A stretch of 64,000 nt of DNA from Chitinophaga varians (GCF_012641275.1 NZ_JABAIA010000002.1:1674001-1738000), one strand, 5' to 3'; numbered from the stretch's first letter, positions 33,572 to 41,984 are shown. Program-made: numbers and translations. The notes: generated by a model not told the origin, from the sequence alone.

Positions 33572-34027
33572 ATGGCCATTCAATCAAGAAATAAGCTGAA
33601 GTCCTGGTTCCAAACAGGCGCTTATCCAACACAGACGCAATTCTGGGAATGGATAGACAGCTTTTTACATAAAGCAGAAGACCAGATCGGTATCGATAAT
33701 ATCACCGGCCTACGGCAGCTGCTGGCTGCAAAGGCAGACCAGGAAGCATATACCACGCTCTTTCAACTGCTGCAGGAAACGATAGCCCGTACCACAAAAA
33801 TAGTGCGGGCCGATATCACCAGCCCTTTGTCTGACGACGACCTGAACACCCAATACCCCAAAGCGGTAAAAGGTACACAGGTGATTTGTCCTAAAATTAA
33901 TGGTGGCGGCGAATTATATGAAAAGTATGATGACGAAAACTATCTCTGGTTCCGGTTGTATATGACTAAGGGCGCGGGTAACAGTCCGGGCGTGATCGGC
34001 AGTATGGAACTGAATAATTTCGTTTAA
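33572..34027 (+). CDS. Fibre adaptor with conserved docking domain (short paralogue)
   Basis: A 151-residue protein whose first about 60 residues (AIQSRNKLKSWFQTGAYPTQ then TQFWEWIDSFLHKAEDQIGI) closely match the start of the 36827-38293 fibre (ALQNRNRLKSWFETGDYPTQ). This shared module must be a baseplate-docking domain. The rest is a small beta-rich domain with KINGGGELYEKYDDENYLWF. It may be a cap, a chaperone or a short fibre. Confidence 0.6.
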   Translation: MAIQSRNKLKSWFQTGAYPTQTQFWEWIDSFLHKAEDQIGIDNITGLRQLLAAKADQEAYTTLFQLLQETIARTTKIVRADITSPLSDDDLNTQYPKAVKGTQVICPKINGGGELYEKYDDENYLWFRLYMTKGAGNSPGVIGSMELNNFV

Positions 34028-34050
34028 CCGATACTGTTAAAATTTATTAT

Positions 34051-36438
34051 ATGAATTTTGAGCTTAAGAAAATCAATTGGATACCCGGTAAAGAGGCTGC
34101 GCAGTTGCAGGTGATGACACTGAAAGTCCGGGAAGCAAAAGCCGCCGATGTGGAGAGTAATTATACAACCATATCCAACGCGCTAATGATATTGCCTGAC
34201 GGGACAGTGTTTAATCCACCCGCTATCAGTGACTTAAAGAGCGGTGAGAACTATGTCTTCAGGCTGATCAACAACGACCCCGCCGGTGGCAAGCTGGATA
34301 TGACGGTCAACGTGCCCACTGAATTTAAAACGGCTGACATTCCGCAGAAATATTATCATAATTCAGAACTTATTTATAATAAGCCGGCCGGCAGTTTCAG
34401 GGATGCCATGCTGCCACCCAAAATAGGCGCATATTATTCGCTGGAATACGCTATGAGGGACTGGTTTGGAAATTTTGCCAACTGTAGCTCCACCGGCAGC
34501 ACGGTAAAGGTGCTGGACCATATCGGATTGAAGGTTGGTAAAAAAGGAGACGGGATTGTTGTGCCCATTACCCTGGCGGATATCACCAGCAACACCGGAA
34601 ATAAATATTATTCCATCGGCGTACACTTTTATGTGGCGGCGGCAGACTTGCCTGCCACCGGTGAATGGCCGCTCATCTCAGTAATGGCCGCCGGGGAAAA
34701 CGGGATATATGTGTATGTAGACTGTGCGACGCGTAAAATCCACTGGCGACAGAAAAGCGCTTCTGCATCAGAGGAGATGATCAGTAACGGGACCATCAAC
34801 CCCGACAGCTGGAATAAAATACTGGTGTTCAGAGCGGCGGACCCGGCACAGTCCAAAATGTGGCTCAACTATGTGGACGCTGCCACCGGACAGTTCAGCA
34901 ATGCTTCCGCCTTCGTGGACAACAATTTGCATAACCTGGAAATCGGTAATAAAACGGTAGATAACAGCACTGTGATGAGCGCGGTGGGCGGTGTGTTCAA
35001 ATATGTTTACTTCACCGATATCATCATGGATGGTAATATTGCCGGAAAGTACCAGGACCCGCCTTATCCTATCGGTATTTTGGAGGACATTACTGATCCT
35101 GCCAACAAATACCAGATACTCCGGAAGAACATGATCGTACTGAACAACGATCGTATTGTATGTACCGTACCTCCGGATGCCCCGGTGGGCCGCCGGAAGT
35201 TTTACATCCAAAACAGTTCAGGCGTGACTGCGCCGATAGACATAGAGGTATTGCCCGATGCTAAGGCATTGGCTCCCATAGTCGCGGATTTTGAAAACAA
35301 CCCCACAGAGGCCGGCCGTACCGTGGTCAATGCGTTTTACCCGATGGCAAAAGCCTGGGGCGGCGCCAACGGCGGCGTGGCGCCTGAAAACATCTACATA
35401 CAGGACAATTTGCTGGTGTTTGAGGCGCATGGCGACTCCTATGATGGAAGTCTGCAGGGGTACAACAGGGACGGGAGCCCCAAAAAGCACGATATCCCCA
35501 ATGACCCGTTGTTTGGCAACCCCTGGAAGAGAAGGGTGGGCGCGGTGATGTCTACGAAGGAATATTGTGGCTACGGCAGTTTCAGGATTACAGCGAAATT
35601 ACCGGAAAAGATCGGCGTGGCGCCGGCGTTCTGGACCTTCCACTACGGGGAAGTATATCCGCAGGACCCACGCTATGAACAACTGCTGGCACAAGGCCTG
35701 CGCCGGCAGGGAAGCTACGAGGACGGCTACTACATCGTGGAAAACAATGAAATTGATATTGAGCTGCCCAGCCACAACGCCATGTACGTTTTTGCTACAG
35801 TGGCGGAAATGTTGACGCCTAACTACAACATCGTATGGAATGGCGAACTGGTGGCGGTGGCCAATGATCCGGATACCTCCAAAAACGGCACCTGGAAACT
35901 GATCAATGCCGCAAAGCCCAATCTGGCAGAGAGCTGGGTAAAGGTCAATGATGAAATACAACGGCTCTATCAACCTACGAAGTTCAACATGAAATGTAAT
36001 AACTGGAAAGGTGAACTGGGAGGCGGTAACGGCTTTACGTTCGGCACAGATCCTTTCCAGGACGAATACCTGGCCATGCTGACAAGCCTCGACAGAAATG
36101 TATGGGATGGCCGGTTTCATGAATTCCGGTTCGACTGGTATGCCGACAGGGTGGAGTTTTTTGTGGACGGTGCAAGGGTACAGGTGAACAGCCATTTTGT
36201 ACCAGACGTGCCAGGCAGGTGGACGGTAGGTCTTTGGTTCCCTTCAAAACCTGACCGTAATGAACCCTGGAAGGTAGACCCGCTGGGCGCCTGGGCCGGT
36301 CCTGTGGCAGACTGGAGATACCAGAAAATGCTGGTGAGCCGTATGTCCTTCGAACCGTTTACAGACACGGTGGCCGGCGGCGCCAACAGGTTGGTGGGAG
36401 AAACCTATCCCTTTGCCGGCTTTAAACAATTTGTATAA
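34051..36438 (+). CDS. Tail-cluster glycoside hydrolase family 16 protein (probable tailspike)
   Basis: A 795-residue multidomain protein. Residues 1-110 form an unrecognised N-terminal domain. A LamG/concanavalin-like domain covers about 115-345, and an IPT/Ig-like module about 345-405 (IVCTVPPDAPVGRRKFYIQN). A GH16 domain occupies 410-795. Key GH16 signatures are YGSFRITAKLPEKIGVAPAF (substrate strand), the active site E567-I-D569-I-E571 in NNEIDIELPSHN, and RFHEFRFDWYADRVEFFVDG. All three catalytic residues are intact, so a beta-1,3 or 1,4-glucan, galactan or similar polymer is probably hydrolysed. It lies between two fibre genes in the same operon, so it most likely coats the particle and clears a polysaccharide layer. 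No signal peptide. Confidence 0.8.
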   Translation: MNFELKKINWIPGKEAAQLQVMTLKVREAKAADVESNYTTISNALMILPDGTVFNPPAISDLKSGENYVFRLINNDPAGGKLDMTVNVPTEFKTADIPQKYYHNSELIYNKPAGSFRDAMLPPKIGAYYSLEYAMRDWFGNFANCSSTGSTVKVLDHIGLKVGKKGDGIVVPITLADITSNTGNKYYSIGVHFYVAAADLPATGEWPLISVMAAGENGIYVYVDCATRKIHWRQKSASASEEMISNGTINPDSWNKILVFRAADPAQSKMWLNYVDAATGQFSNASAFVDNNLHNLEIGNKTVDNSTVMSAVGGVFKYVYFTDIIMDGNIAGKYQDPPYPIGILEDITDPANKYQILRKNMIVLNNDRIVCTVPPDAPVGRRKFYIQNSSGVTAPIDIEVLPDAKALAPIVADFENNPTEAGRTVVNAFYPMAKAWGGANGGVAPENIYIQDNLLVFEAHGDSYDGSLQGYNRDGSPKKHDIPNDPLFGNPWKRRVGAVMSTKEYCGYGSFRITAKLPEKIGVAPAFWTFHYGEVYPQDPRYEQLLAQGLRRQGSYEDGYYIVENNEIDIELPSHNAMYVFATVAEMLTPNYNIVWNGELVAVANDPDTSKNGTWKLINAAKPNLAESWVKVNDEIQRLYQPTKFNMKCNNWKGELGGGNGFTFGTDPFQDEYLAMLTSLDRNVWDGRFHEFRFDWYADRVEFFVDGARVQVNSHFVPDVPGRWTVGLWFPSKPDRNEPWKVDPLGAWAGPVADWRYQKMLVSRMSFEPFTDTVAGGANRLVGETYPFAGFKQFV

Positions 36439-36468
36439 TACTGTTACCCCCAAATAAAATATTCAATC

Positions 36469-36717
36469 ATGAAGAAGTTATCCGTTGAAATCTTATCGAA
36501 CAAAATCATTCATGCTAAATGGGAAGAACCGTATTATAACGCTTCCGGTGAAATGATAGGATTCGGAAACCCGGTACGCCGGGCACTGTCGCCAGACTCA
36601 TTGTTGGACAGAGAATTCGTTGAACAGGAAGGCGGAGAGCTGCTGGCTTATGCCAATATCGCCTGGAAAGATCTGCCACTGCCGGTTGCGCCGGAAAATG
36701 GCAATGCCGGCATGTAA
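36469..36717 (+). CDS. Small tail-cluster protein between fibre genes
   Basis: An 82-residue soluble protein (KKLSVEILSNKIIHAKWEEP) with a conserved-looking middle RRALSPDSLLDREFVEQEGG. It sits between the GH16 protein and the second fibre gene, so it could be a fibre assembly chaperone. No family recognised. Confidence 0.45.
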   Translation: MKKLSVEILSNKIIHAKWEEPYYNASGEMIGFGNPVRRALSPDSLLDREFVEQEGGELLAYANIAWKDLPLPVAPENGNAGM

Positions 36718-36777
36718 TTCCGGCAGACCTATTGTTAATGTTATCCCTTTATACGAACTGTAAATAATTCAGCATAT

Positions 36778-36806
36778 ACCGGTATCATCGGTTAGATGAT
36801 GCCGGT
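36778..36806 (+). promoter_or_regulatory. 12-bp hairpin before the second fibre gene
   Basis: ACCGGTATCATC and GATGATGCCGGT form a 12-bp stem with one G-T pair and a 5-nt loop. It ends 20 nt before the fibre ATG and has no T-run, so it may affect translation or mRNA stability rather than terminate. Confidence 0.4.
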
Positions 36807-36826
36807 TGGCTGTCTCAATAAAAACT

Positions 36827-38293
36827 ATGGCTTTACAAAACAGAAACAGGCTGAAATCCTGGTTTGAGACAGGAGATTATCCTACCCAACAACAATTCTG
36901 GGATTTGATGGACTCTTATTTCCATTTGACGGAAGACCAGCTGCCCATCGATAATATAGCCGGACTACGGGCAATACTAAACGCCAAGGCTGACCAGGAA
37001 GCTATCGCCAATCACGTGGCCAGCCAGAGCAATCCGCATAACGTGACGAAAGCCCAGGTGGGATTGGCCAATGTGCCCAACACGGTCTCTGATGCTACTG
37101 ACCAGAATGCGTCCGATGTGCTGGCAACAAGTGCGGCCGTTTACCAGTTGAACAGTAAAATAAGTGAGCAAGCCGGCGCCATCAAAGCCGAAATGGACAA
37201 TAAACTGCAAACAAAAGCCAGTCTGGACAGCACAACCGGCAAGATAGTAATATCACAACTGCCGGATGCCGTTTTAGGCAATGTGAAATTTAAGGGCTTT
37301 TATGCCACCGTAAAGGATCTGATCAGCTCTTCGGATACAACTATCGATGGGCAGCCGTTACCCGCAGCCGGCGCCGTCAATCTGGGTTGGTATTTTCTGA
37401 TAAATGAAGCCGGGAACTATAACGGCGAAGCCTATAAAACCGGCGACTGGATCATCAGTAACGGGACTGCCGGCTGGAAGAAAGTCAGCAACACTGATGC
37501 AGTGGTGTCTGTGAATAATAAAATAGGTGCCGTCGTACTGGACAAAACCGATGTAGGACTGGGTAATGCGGACAATACAAAGGATATCGACAAGCCCGTC
37601 AGCACTGCCCAGCAGGCCGTATTGAACACCAAAGCGAACAACACGGATGTCGTTCACCTCACAGGTAACGAAACCGTGGCCGGAGAAAAGACATTCGGTA
37701 ATTTTGCTTTTTTCAACTCGTCCATTTGTTTAAATAAATCTGATGGATATAAAAATACGGGCAATGGATACGCTATCTACGGCAGCAGCGCCGGACTGGC
37801 AATTAAAGATTCCGCATTGTCTTACGACAGCTTTTTTAAATTTTCCAATACCGGCGCTCGCACCTTTAATTTTCCTGATAAAAGCGGTACGATCGCTTTG
37901 GCAACGGACGTCCCGGCTTATGAAGACGGCACCTGGGTACCAACACTCGACCCGGTCAATTCCTCTCCTGATTATAAAATATGGCGGCTGGACAAGGCAG
38001 GGTATGCCAGAATCGGGAAAATGGTCATTATCACACTGGAAGTTTTATTGCAACGCTTCCAGGTAACAGATGCTCTGCAGGTCATTACTTTCAGAGGCCT
38101 GCCATTTGGCTCCGCTTCTACTTCGTTACGTGGGTTTGACAATGCCGGTGCCAATCCGAATGATACAACTGTGAAACGTTATGCAGATTTAACAAGCATC
38201 GGCTTTATCCGGTTTTGGGATGCTGCGTATAATACGGCAAAAAAGGATGATATCGTATGGATCAGGCATCTTCATACCTATATGAGCGTTTAA
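36827..38293 (+). CDS. Long tail fibre with docking domain and phage tail repeats
   Basis: A 488-residue fibre from the ATG at 36827 (an in-frame TTG at 36806 lies in the hairpin). The N-terminal 60 residues are the docking domain shared with the 33572-34027 protein. A phage tail repeat (NPHNVTKAQVGLANVPNTVS) follows, coiled segments and a second repeat with DKTDVGLGNADNTKDIDKPV. The C-terminal 120 residues form a beta-rich receptor-binding head (YEDGTWVPTLDPVNSSPDYK). It is the last gene of the cluster. Confidence 0.75.
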   Translation: MALQNRNRLKSWFETGDYPTQQQFWDLMDSYFHLTEDQLPIDNIAGLRAILNAKADQEAIANHVASQSNPHNVTKAQVGLANVPNTVSDATDQNASDVLATSAAVYQLNSKISEQAGAIKAEMDNKLQTKASLDSTTGKIVISQLPDAVLGNVKFKGFYATVKDLISSSDTTIDGQPLPAAGAVNLGWYFLINEAGNYNGEAYKTGDWIISNGTAGWKKVSNTDAVVSVNNKIGAVVLDKTDVGLGNADNTKDIDKPVSTAQQAVLNTKANNTDVVHLTGNETVAGEKTFGNFAFFNSSICLNKSDGYKNTGNGYAIYGSSAGLAIKDSALSYDSFFKFSNTGARTFNFPDKSGTIALATDVPAYEDGTWVPTLDPVNSSPDYKIWRLDKAGYARIGKMVIITLEVLLQRFQVTDALQVITFRGLPFGSASTSLRGFDNAGANPNDTTVKRYADLTSIGFIRFWDAAYNTAKKDDIVWIRHLHTYMSV

Positions 38294-38310
38294 TGCAGGG
38301 ATGAGTGCAC

Positions 38311-38676
38311 CTATCCATGATACACACGGGAGGCAACAATGAGGCCATCCGCTATTTCCAGCACTTCCGCAACCCGCATGTCCGGTTCAGCGGGCACCTG
38401 TCTGATGTATTCCATAAAAACCCGCTTGTCGTTGGCGGTGAGGGTATTTACCTGGTAATGCAATGCAGGAAGTCTGTCAAAAGCGTCCTGCCACCATTTT
38501 CTTAACGCTTCCTTCCCACTCACAAGACCGTTGCTTTCCGGTTGATGTATTTTCAGCTTAGGGCTGTAATGCACCGCCTGGTCGTGATATAAGGACAGTA
38601 ATTTTTCAAGGTCACGTTCATTAAAAGCATTAAGCCAGGTTTGTGCAGTGAGTTCGAGTTGGTTGTTTGCCGACAT
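38311..38676 (-). CDS. SnoaL-like / NTF2-type protein
   Basis: This 121-residue protein has a cone-shaped NTF2-like fold: TAQTWLNAFNERDLEKLLSL, YHDQAVHYSPKL, RKWWQDAFDRLPALHYQVNT and a C-terminal strand with VAEVLEIADGLIVASRVY. Such proteins bind or isomerise small hydrophobic molecules, or scavenge; the substrate is unknown. It is on the strand opposite the tail cluster and marks the right border, with normal-looking chromosomal genes following. Confidence 0.75.
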   Translation of the reverse strand: MSANNQLELTAQTWLNAFNERDLEKLLSLYHDQAVHYSPKLKIHQPESNGLVSGKEALRKWWQDAFDRLPALHYQVNTLTANDKRVFMEYIRQVPAEPDMRVAEVLEIADGLIVASRVYHG

Positions 38677-38757
38677 AAGGAATGTTTGGAAAAATGATGG
38701 TCAAAAGTAGGGAAAGTTCGGGGATATCGGCGTTCAAAGCGGAAATAGGCCACAGGT

Positions 38758-38803
38758 AACCAGATTGGTGATTAACGGAATTGTCCGGGTCACCAATCTG
38801 GTT
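38758..38803. repeat. 14-bp inverted repeat between two minus-strand genes
   Basis: AACCAGATTGGTGA (38758-38771) and TCACCAATCTGGTT (38790-38803) are exact inverted copies with an 18-nt loop. It lies after the DUF4242-like gene and before the SnoaL-like gene, where a terminator or attenuator is possible; no T-run follows. Confidence 0.45.
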
Positions 38804-38841
38804 ATCTGTTATACCGGCTGCAGACGTGCCGGCAATAAGTG

Positions 38842-39114
38842 TTACTCTGCCGTGGTGGGGTCGATGACGCCCGTTACTTCACTGATCGAATTGGCAGGAA
38901 AGCCTCCCTGTTTGGCGTGTTCACGGACCATCTCTTCATTGGGCGCGATATAAACGCAATAAATTTTATCCCCGGTCACATAACTGTGTACCCATTGGAT
39001 TTCCGGGCCCATATTTCTTAAAACGCCGCAGGAAGTCTGCGAGATGGCTTTCAGTTGTTCTCCTGATAATTTACCGGCACCAGGGATTTCGCGTTCAATA
39101 ACATACTTAGGCAT
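38842..39114 (-). CDS. DUF4242 family protein
   Basis: A 90-residue ferredoxin-like-fold protein. It begins PKYVIEREIPGAGKLSGEQL, continues with WVHSYVTGDKIYCVYIAPNE and ends EHAKQGGFPANSISEVTGVI, which match DUF4242 closely. The function of this family is unknown (a nickel-responsive role has been suggested for relatives). It reads in the same direction as the SnoaL-like gene but is separated by an inverted repeat. Confidence 0.8.
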   Translation of the reverse strand: MPKYVIEREIPGAGKLSGEQLKAISQTSCGVLRNMGPEIQWVHSYVTGDKIYCVYIAPNEEMVREHAKQGGFPANSISEVTGVIDPTTAE

Positions 39115-39251
39115 AATACAGGGGTTTAAATGTTTATCACATGACGTTTAATTTTCTTTGCTATCGGGGCTTTGGCAGGTTCTGGCGTATTGTGGCGGGA
39201 CAATGGAGAAACAAAAAATGTACATCCTAAAGGTACAATTATCTCAGATAA

Positions 39252-39284
39252 CCCGGCTGGCAGGATATTTTCCTGCCAGCCGGG
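39252..39284. terminator. Strong 14-bp hairpin in the divergent region
   Basis: CCCGGCTGGCAGGA and TCCTGCCAGCCGGG form a perfect 14-bp stem around TATTT. It lies between two divergent genes rather than after a gene, so it may insulate transcription. The rest of 39115-39479 contains only the promoter below. Confidence 0.5.
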
Positions 39285-39422
39285 CTTGTTATAACGGACA
39301 ATCGCTCTGGGTGGCGCTCAGCGTTCCTGGGTTTATAAACTGCTCAAATTCAATTATATACTACCAGTGGTTGTTGTATTACAACTGTAAGTGGCGACAT
39401 TACAACTAACGGGAGCGGTTGT

Positions 39423-39457
39423 TTTGCCGTTTCTGAAAAAGAACCCCAATACCTTTG
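39423..39457 (+). promoter_or_regulatory. Putative promoter of the HTH-pentapeptide/ABC operon
   Basis: TTTG (39423-39426) and TACCTTTG (39450-39457) match Bacteroidota -33/-7 elements with a 23-nt spacer, slightly long. The ATG of the regulator is 22 nt downstream. Confidence 0.5.
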
Positions 39458-39479
39458 CTGTATCGAAAAAACATTTTCA

Positions 39480-40367
39480 ATGGAAGCAAAGATCATCGGC
39501 AATAAAATCGCCAAAGCACGAAAAGAGGCTAATATGTCCCAGGCGCAACTGGCTCAACAGCTGTTTATCAGTCCGCAGGCTGTCGGAAAGTGGGAGCGGG
39601 GAGAGTCTGTTCCGGACATTATTACCATGAACCGGCTGGCACCTATATTAGGGGTGGACCTGAACTATTTTTCCGAACACTTCCTGTCGGCCGGCACAGA
39701 TGCTGTAGCCGGAAAGTTTGCGGAAGAGCCACCAGCCGCCGCAAAGCCGGAAAACAAGCACAGCTGGGACATGTCCATGGGAAATTGGGTGGATGCCGAC
39801 TTCTCAGGACTAAAGCACCTGCATGAAAAATTCAGTTCTTCCAACATGCAGCGCTGCAAATTCATCGGAGCTGACCTGTCGGGGCTGCTGCTGAAGGGCA
39901 ATCATATTGTCAGCTGCGACTTTTCTGAGGCTGATATCAGCAACAGCCAGTTTCAACATTCCCACCTGGACACCAATCTGTTTAAGGAATGCTCGCTGAA
40001 GGCCGCTGAGTTTTCGGGAAGCCATATTAAAAGCTGCAATTTCTCCGGCGCGGATTTGACCGGGGTGGTTTTCAAATCGAGCAGTTTCCAGAAAAACACC
40101 ATGGTCGATGCAGTATTGAACGGTACCGCTTTTATCAGTTCCTCGGTTGCCGACCTGGTTTTTGAAGGCACGTTAACGGACTGCGCTTTTGACAACTGCG
40201 GGTTTTCCAGGGTGACCTTTCAAAATTCAACACTCATCAACACTTTCTTTAAATGCAGGAGCCTGAAACAACTCCGTTTTGTGGATTGCCAGGCCGATCG
40301 TATCACTTACGAATTCCTGAAAAGCGGGAAAGCGGACGTGCGTGGCATCACATTGTTAACAGCATAG
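39480..40367 (+). CDS. XRE-type HTH protein fused to pentapeptide repeats
   Basis: This 295-residue protein joins two modules. Residues 1-65 form an XRE helix-turn-helix (IAKARKEANMSQAQLAQQLF, SPQAVGKWERGESVPDI). Residues about 100-290 form a pentapeptide-repeat solenoid (ADFSGLKHLHEKFSSSNMQR, FSGADLTGVVFKSSSFQKNT and similar A(D/N)LxX units), a right-handed helix that can mimic DNA. The gene starts an operon with an ABC exporter 12 nt downstream. It is likely a regulator and possibly a resistance factor for the exported drug; both are inference. Confidence 0.8.
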   Translation: MEAKIIGNKIAKARKEANMSQAQLAQQLFISPQAVGKWERGESVPDIITMNRLAPILGVDLNYFSEHFLSAGTDAVAGKFAEEPPAAAKPENKHSWDMSMGNWVDADFSGLKHLHEKFSSSNMQRCKFIGADLSGLLLKGNHIVSCDFSEADISNSQFQHSHLDTNLFKECSLKAAEFSGSHIKSCNFSGADLTGVVFKSSSFQKNTMVDAVLNGTAFISSSVADLVFEGTLTDCAFDNCGFSRVTFQNSTLINTFFKCRSLKQLRFVDCQADRITYEFLKSGKADVRGITLLTA

Positions 40368-40379
40368 AAAACAAGTAAC

Positions 40380-41147
40380 ATGTCTCAAAATGGAATCGCT
40401 ATCTCTGTAAAGGGATTAAAAAAATCGTACAAGGACCTTCCGGTGCTCACGGGCGTGGATTTCGAGGTGAAGAAGGGCAGTATTTTCGCACTGCTGGGCA
40501 CTAACGGTGCCGGCAAAACGACGATCGTCCGGATATTGGCCACGCTGCTTCAGCATGACAGCGGCCAGGTTATCGTCAACGGGTTTGATGTAGTATCACA
40601 GCCCGGCCATGTGCGGCAGTCTATCAGCCTGACCGGCCAGTTTGCCGCAGTGGACGAGATATTGACAGGACGGGAAAACCTGATGATGATGGCCCGGCTG
40701 CGGCATCTTCCGCATCCCGACCTGATCGTGGACGACCTGCTGCAACGCTTCGGCCTCTCGGATGCGGCCCATCGCCGGGCGTCTGCCTATTCCGGTGGTA
40801 TGCGCCGCCGGCTGGATATCGCTATGAGCCTGGTGGGCAATTCCTCCGTGATATTCCTCGATGAGCCCACCACCGGCCTGGACCCTGAAGGCCGCATAGA
40901 AGTATGGAAGATCATCGAAGAACTGGCTGGCAGCGGCACTACCGTATTTCTCACCACGCAGTACCTGGAAGAAGCGGAACAGCTGGCCGACAGGATCGCT
41001 ATCCTGCACAAAGGCAGGATCATTGTGAACGGTACGCTGGGAGAACTGAAAAAGCTGTTCCCGCCGGCGAAAGTGGAATACATTGAAAAACAGCCTACGC
41101 TGGAAGAAATCTTTCTGTCAATTATTGGCCAAAAAACTGAAATATAA
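40380..41147 (+). CDS. ABC transporter ATP-binding protein, DrrA-like
   Basis: A 255-residue ATPase subunit: Walker A GTNGAGKTT, signature YSGGMRRRLDIAMSL, Walker B VIFLDEPTTGLDP, H-loop in VFLTTQYLEEA. The closest match is the daunorubicin resistance (DrrA) subfamily that pairs with an ABC-2 permease. It lacks part of the longer C-terminal domain of some DrrA proteins. The stop overlaps the permease ATG, so the two form one transporter. Confidence 0.9.
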   Translation: MSQNGIAISVKGLKKSYKDLPVLTGVDFEVKKGSIFALLGTNGAGKTTIVRILATLLQHDSGQVIVNGFDVVSQPGHVRQSISLTGQFAAVDEILTGRENLMMMARLRHLPHPDLIVDDLLQRFGLSDAAHRRASAYSGGMRRRLDIAMSLVGNSSVIFLDEPTTGLDPEGRIEVWKIIEELAGSGTTVFLTTQYLEEAEQLADRIAILHKGRIIVNGTLGELKKLFPPAKVEYIEKQPTLEEIFLSIIGQKTEI

Positions 41148-41914
41148 TGGAAGCCGTAAAAAACTACTATCTCTCGGACATGGGCGTGATGCTCGGACGT
41201 TCCCTGCGTCATGTTTTTCGCAGCATGGATACCATCATCACGGTGACTATCATGCCTATCGCTATGATGCTGCTGTTTGTGTATGTGCTGGGCGGTGCCA
41301 TTCAAACGGGCACTGACAACTATGTGAATTATTTGTTGCCGGGCATACTGCTGATTGCCGTGGCTAACAGTATCGGCTATGTGTCTTTCCGGTTGTTTAC
41401 CGATGTGCAACGCGGCATATTTGAACGTTTCAACTCCATGCCGATTGCGCGCTCTGCAGCGTTGTGGGGGCATGTGCTGACGTCACTGGTGTCTAACGTT
41501 ATTTCTGTGACGGTCATCGTGCTGGTAGCGTTGCTGATGGGTTTTCGTTCCCCCGCGGGCGTGCTGTCATGGCTGGCAGTGGGTGGTATCCTCGCTATGT
41601 TCACGCTGGCATTGACCTGGGTGGCAGCGATAGCGGGTTTGTCCGCCAAATCGGTGGATGGTGCGAGTGCCATTGCTTATCCTATTCACTTTCTGCCGCT
41701 GGTCAGTTCTGCATTTGTGCCCACTAAAACGATGCCGGCAGGTGTCCGTGCGTTTGCGGAGAACCAGCCATTGACGCCAATGGTGGAAGCCATCCGCGCA
41801 TTGTTGTCCGGGCAGCCTGTCGGAGGGGAAATCTGGCTGGCGCTGGCGTGGTGCCTCGGTATTATGCTTGTGGCTTATGCGTTTGCCATGCGGGTATACA
41901 GGAAGCGGGCGTAA
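41147..41914 (+). CDS. ABC-2 type permease, DrrB-like
   Basis: This 255-residue inner-membrane permease has about six helices (for example TVTIMPIAMMLLFVYVLGGA and NVISVTVIVLVALLMGFRSP). It contains FERFNSMPIARSAALWGHVL and LSAKSVDGASAIAYPIHFLP, typical of DrrB. It overlaps the ATPase gene by 1 nt. The pair exports a hydrophobic drug or lipid. Confidence 0.9.
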   Translation: MEAVKNYYLSDMGVMLGRSLRHVFRSMDTIITVTIMPIAMMLLFVYVLGGAIQTGTDNYVNYLLPGILLIAVANSIGYVSFRLFTDVQRGIFERFNSMPIARSAALWGHVLTSLVSNVISVTVIVLVALLMGFRSPAGVLSWLAVGGILAMFTLALTWVAAIAGLSAKSVDGASAIAYPIHFLPLVSSAFVPTKTMPAGVRAFAENQPLTPMVEAIRALLSGQPVGGEIWLALAWCLGIMLVAYAFAMRVYRKRA

Positions 41915-41984
41915 GCTACATAACGAAAGCCACATAAATCACAGGATTGATGCGGCTTTGGTGTTGTCAATACTTTTATGAAAA

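Noticed and set aside
18713..38293. Classification as an antifeeding-prophage type extracellular injection system (eCIS) or T6SS
   Set aside because: No ClpV, no eCIS-type AAA ATPase, no TssJLM membrane complex, and only one sheath and one tube gene; lysis genes are present as in tailocins.
18713..38293. Intact Mu-like or temperate prophage
   Set aside because: No transposase, integrase, capsid, portal or terminase ORF was found between the flanking chromosomal genes.
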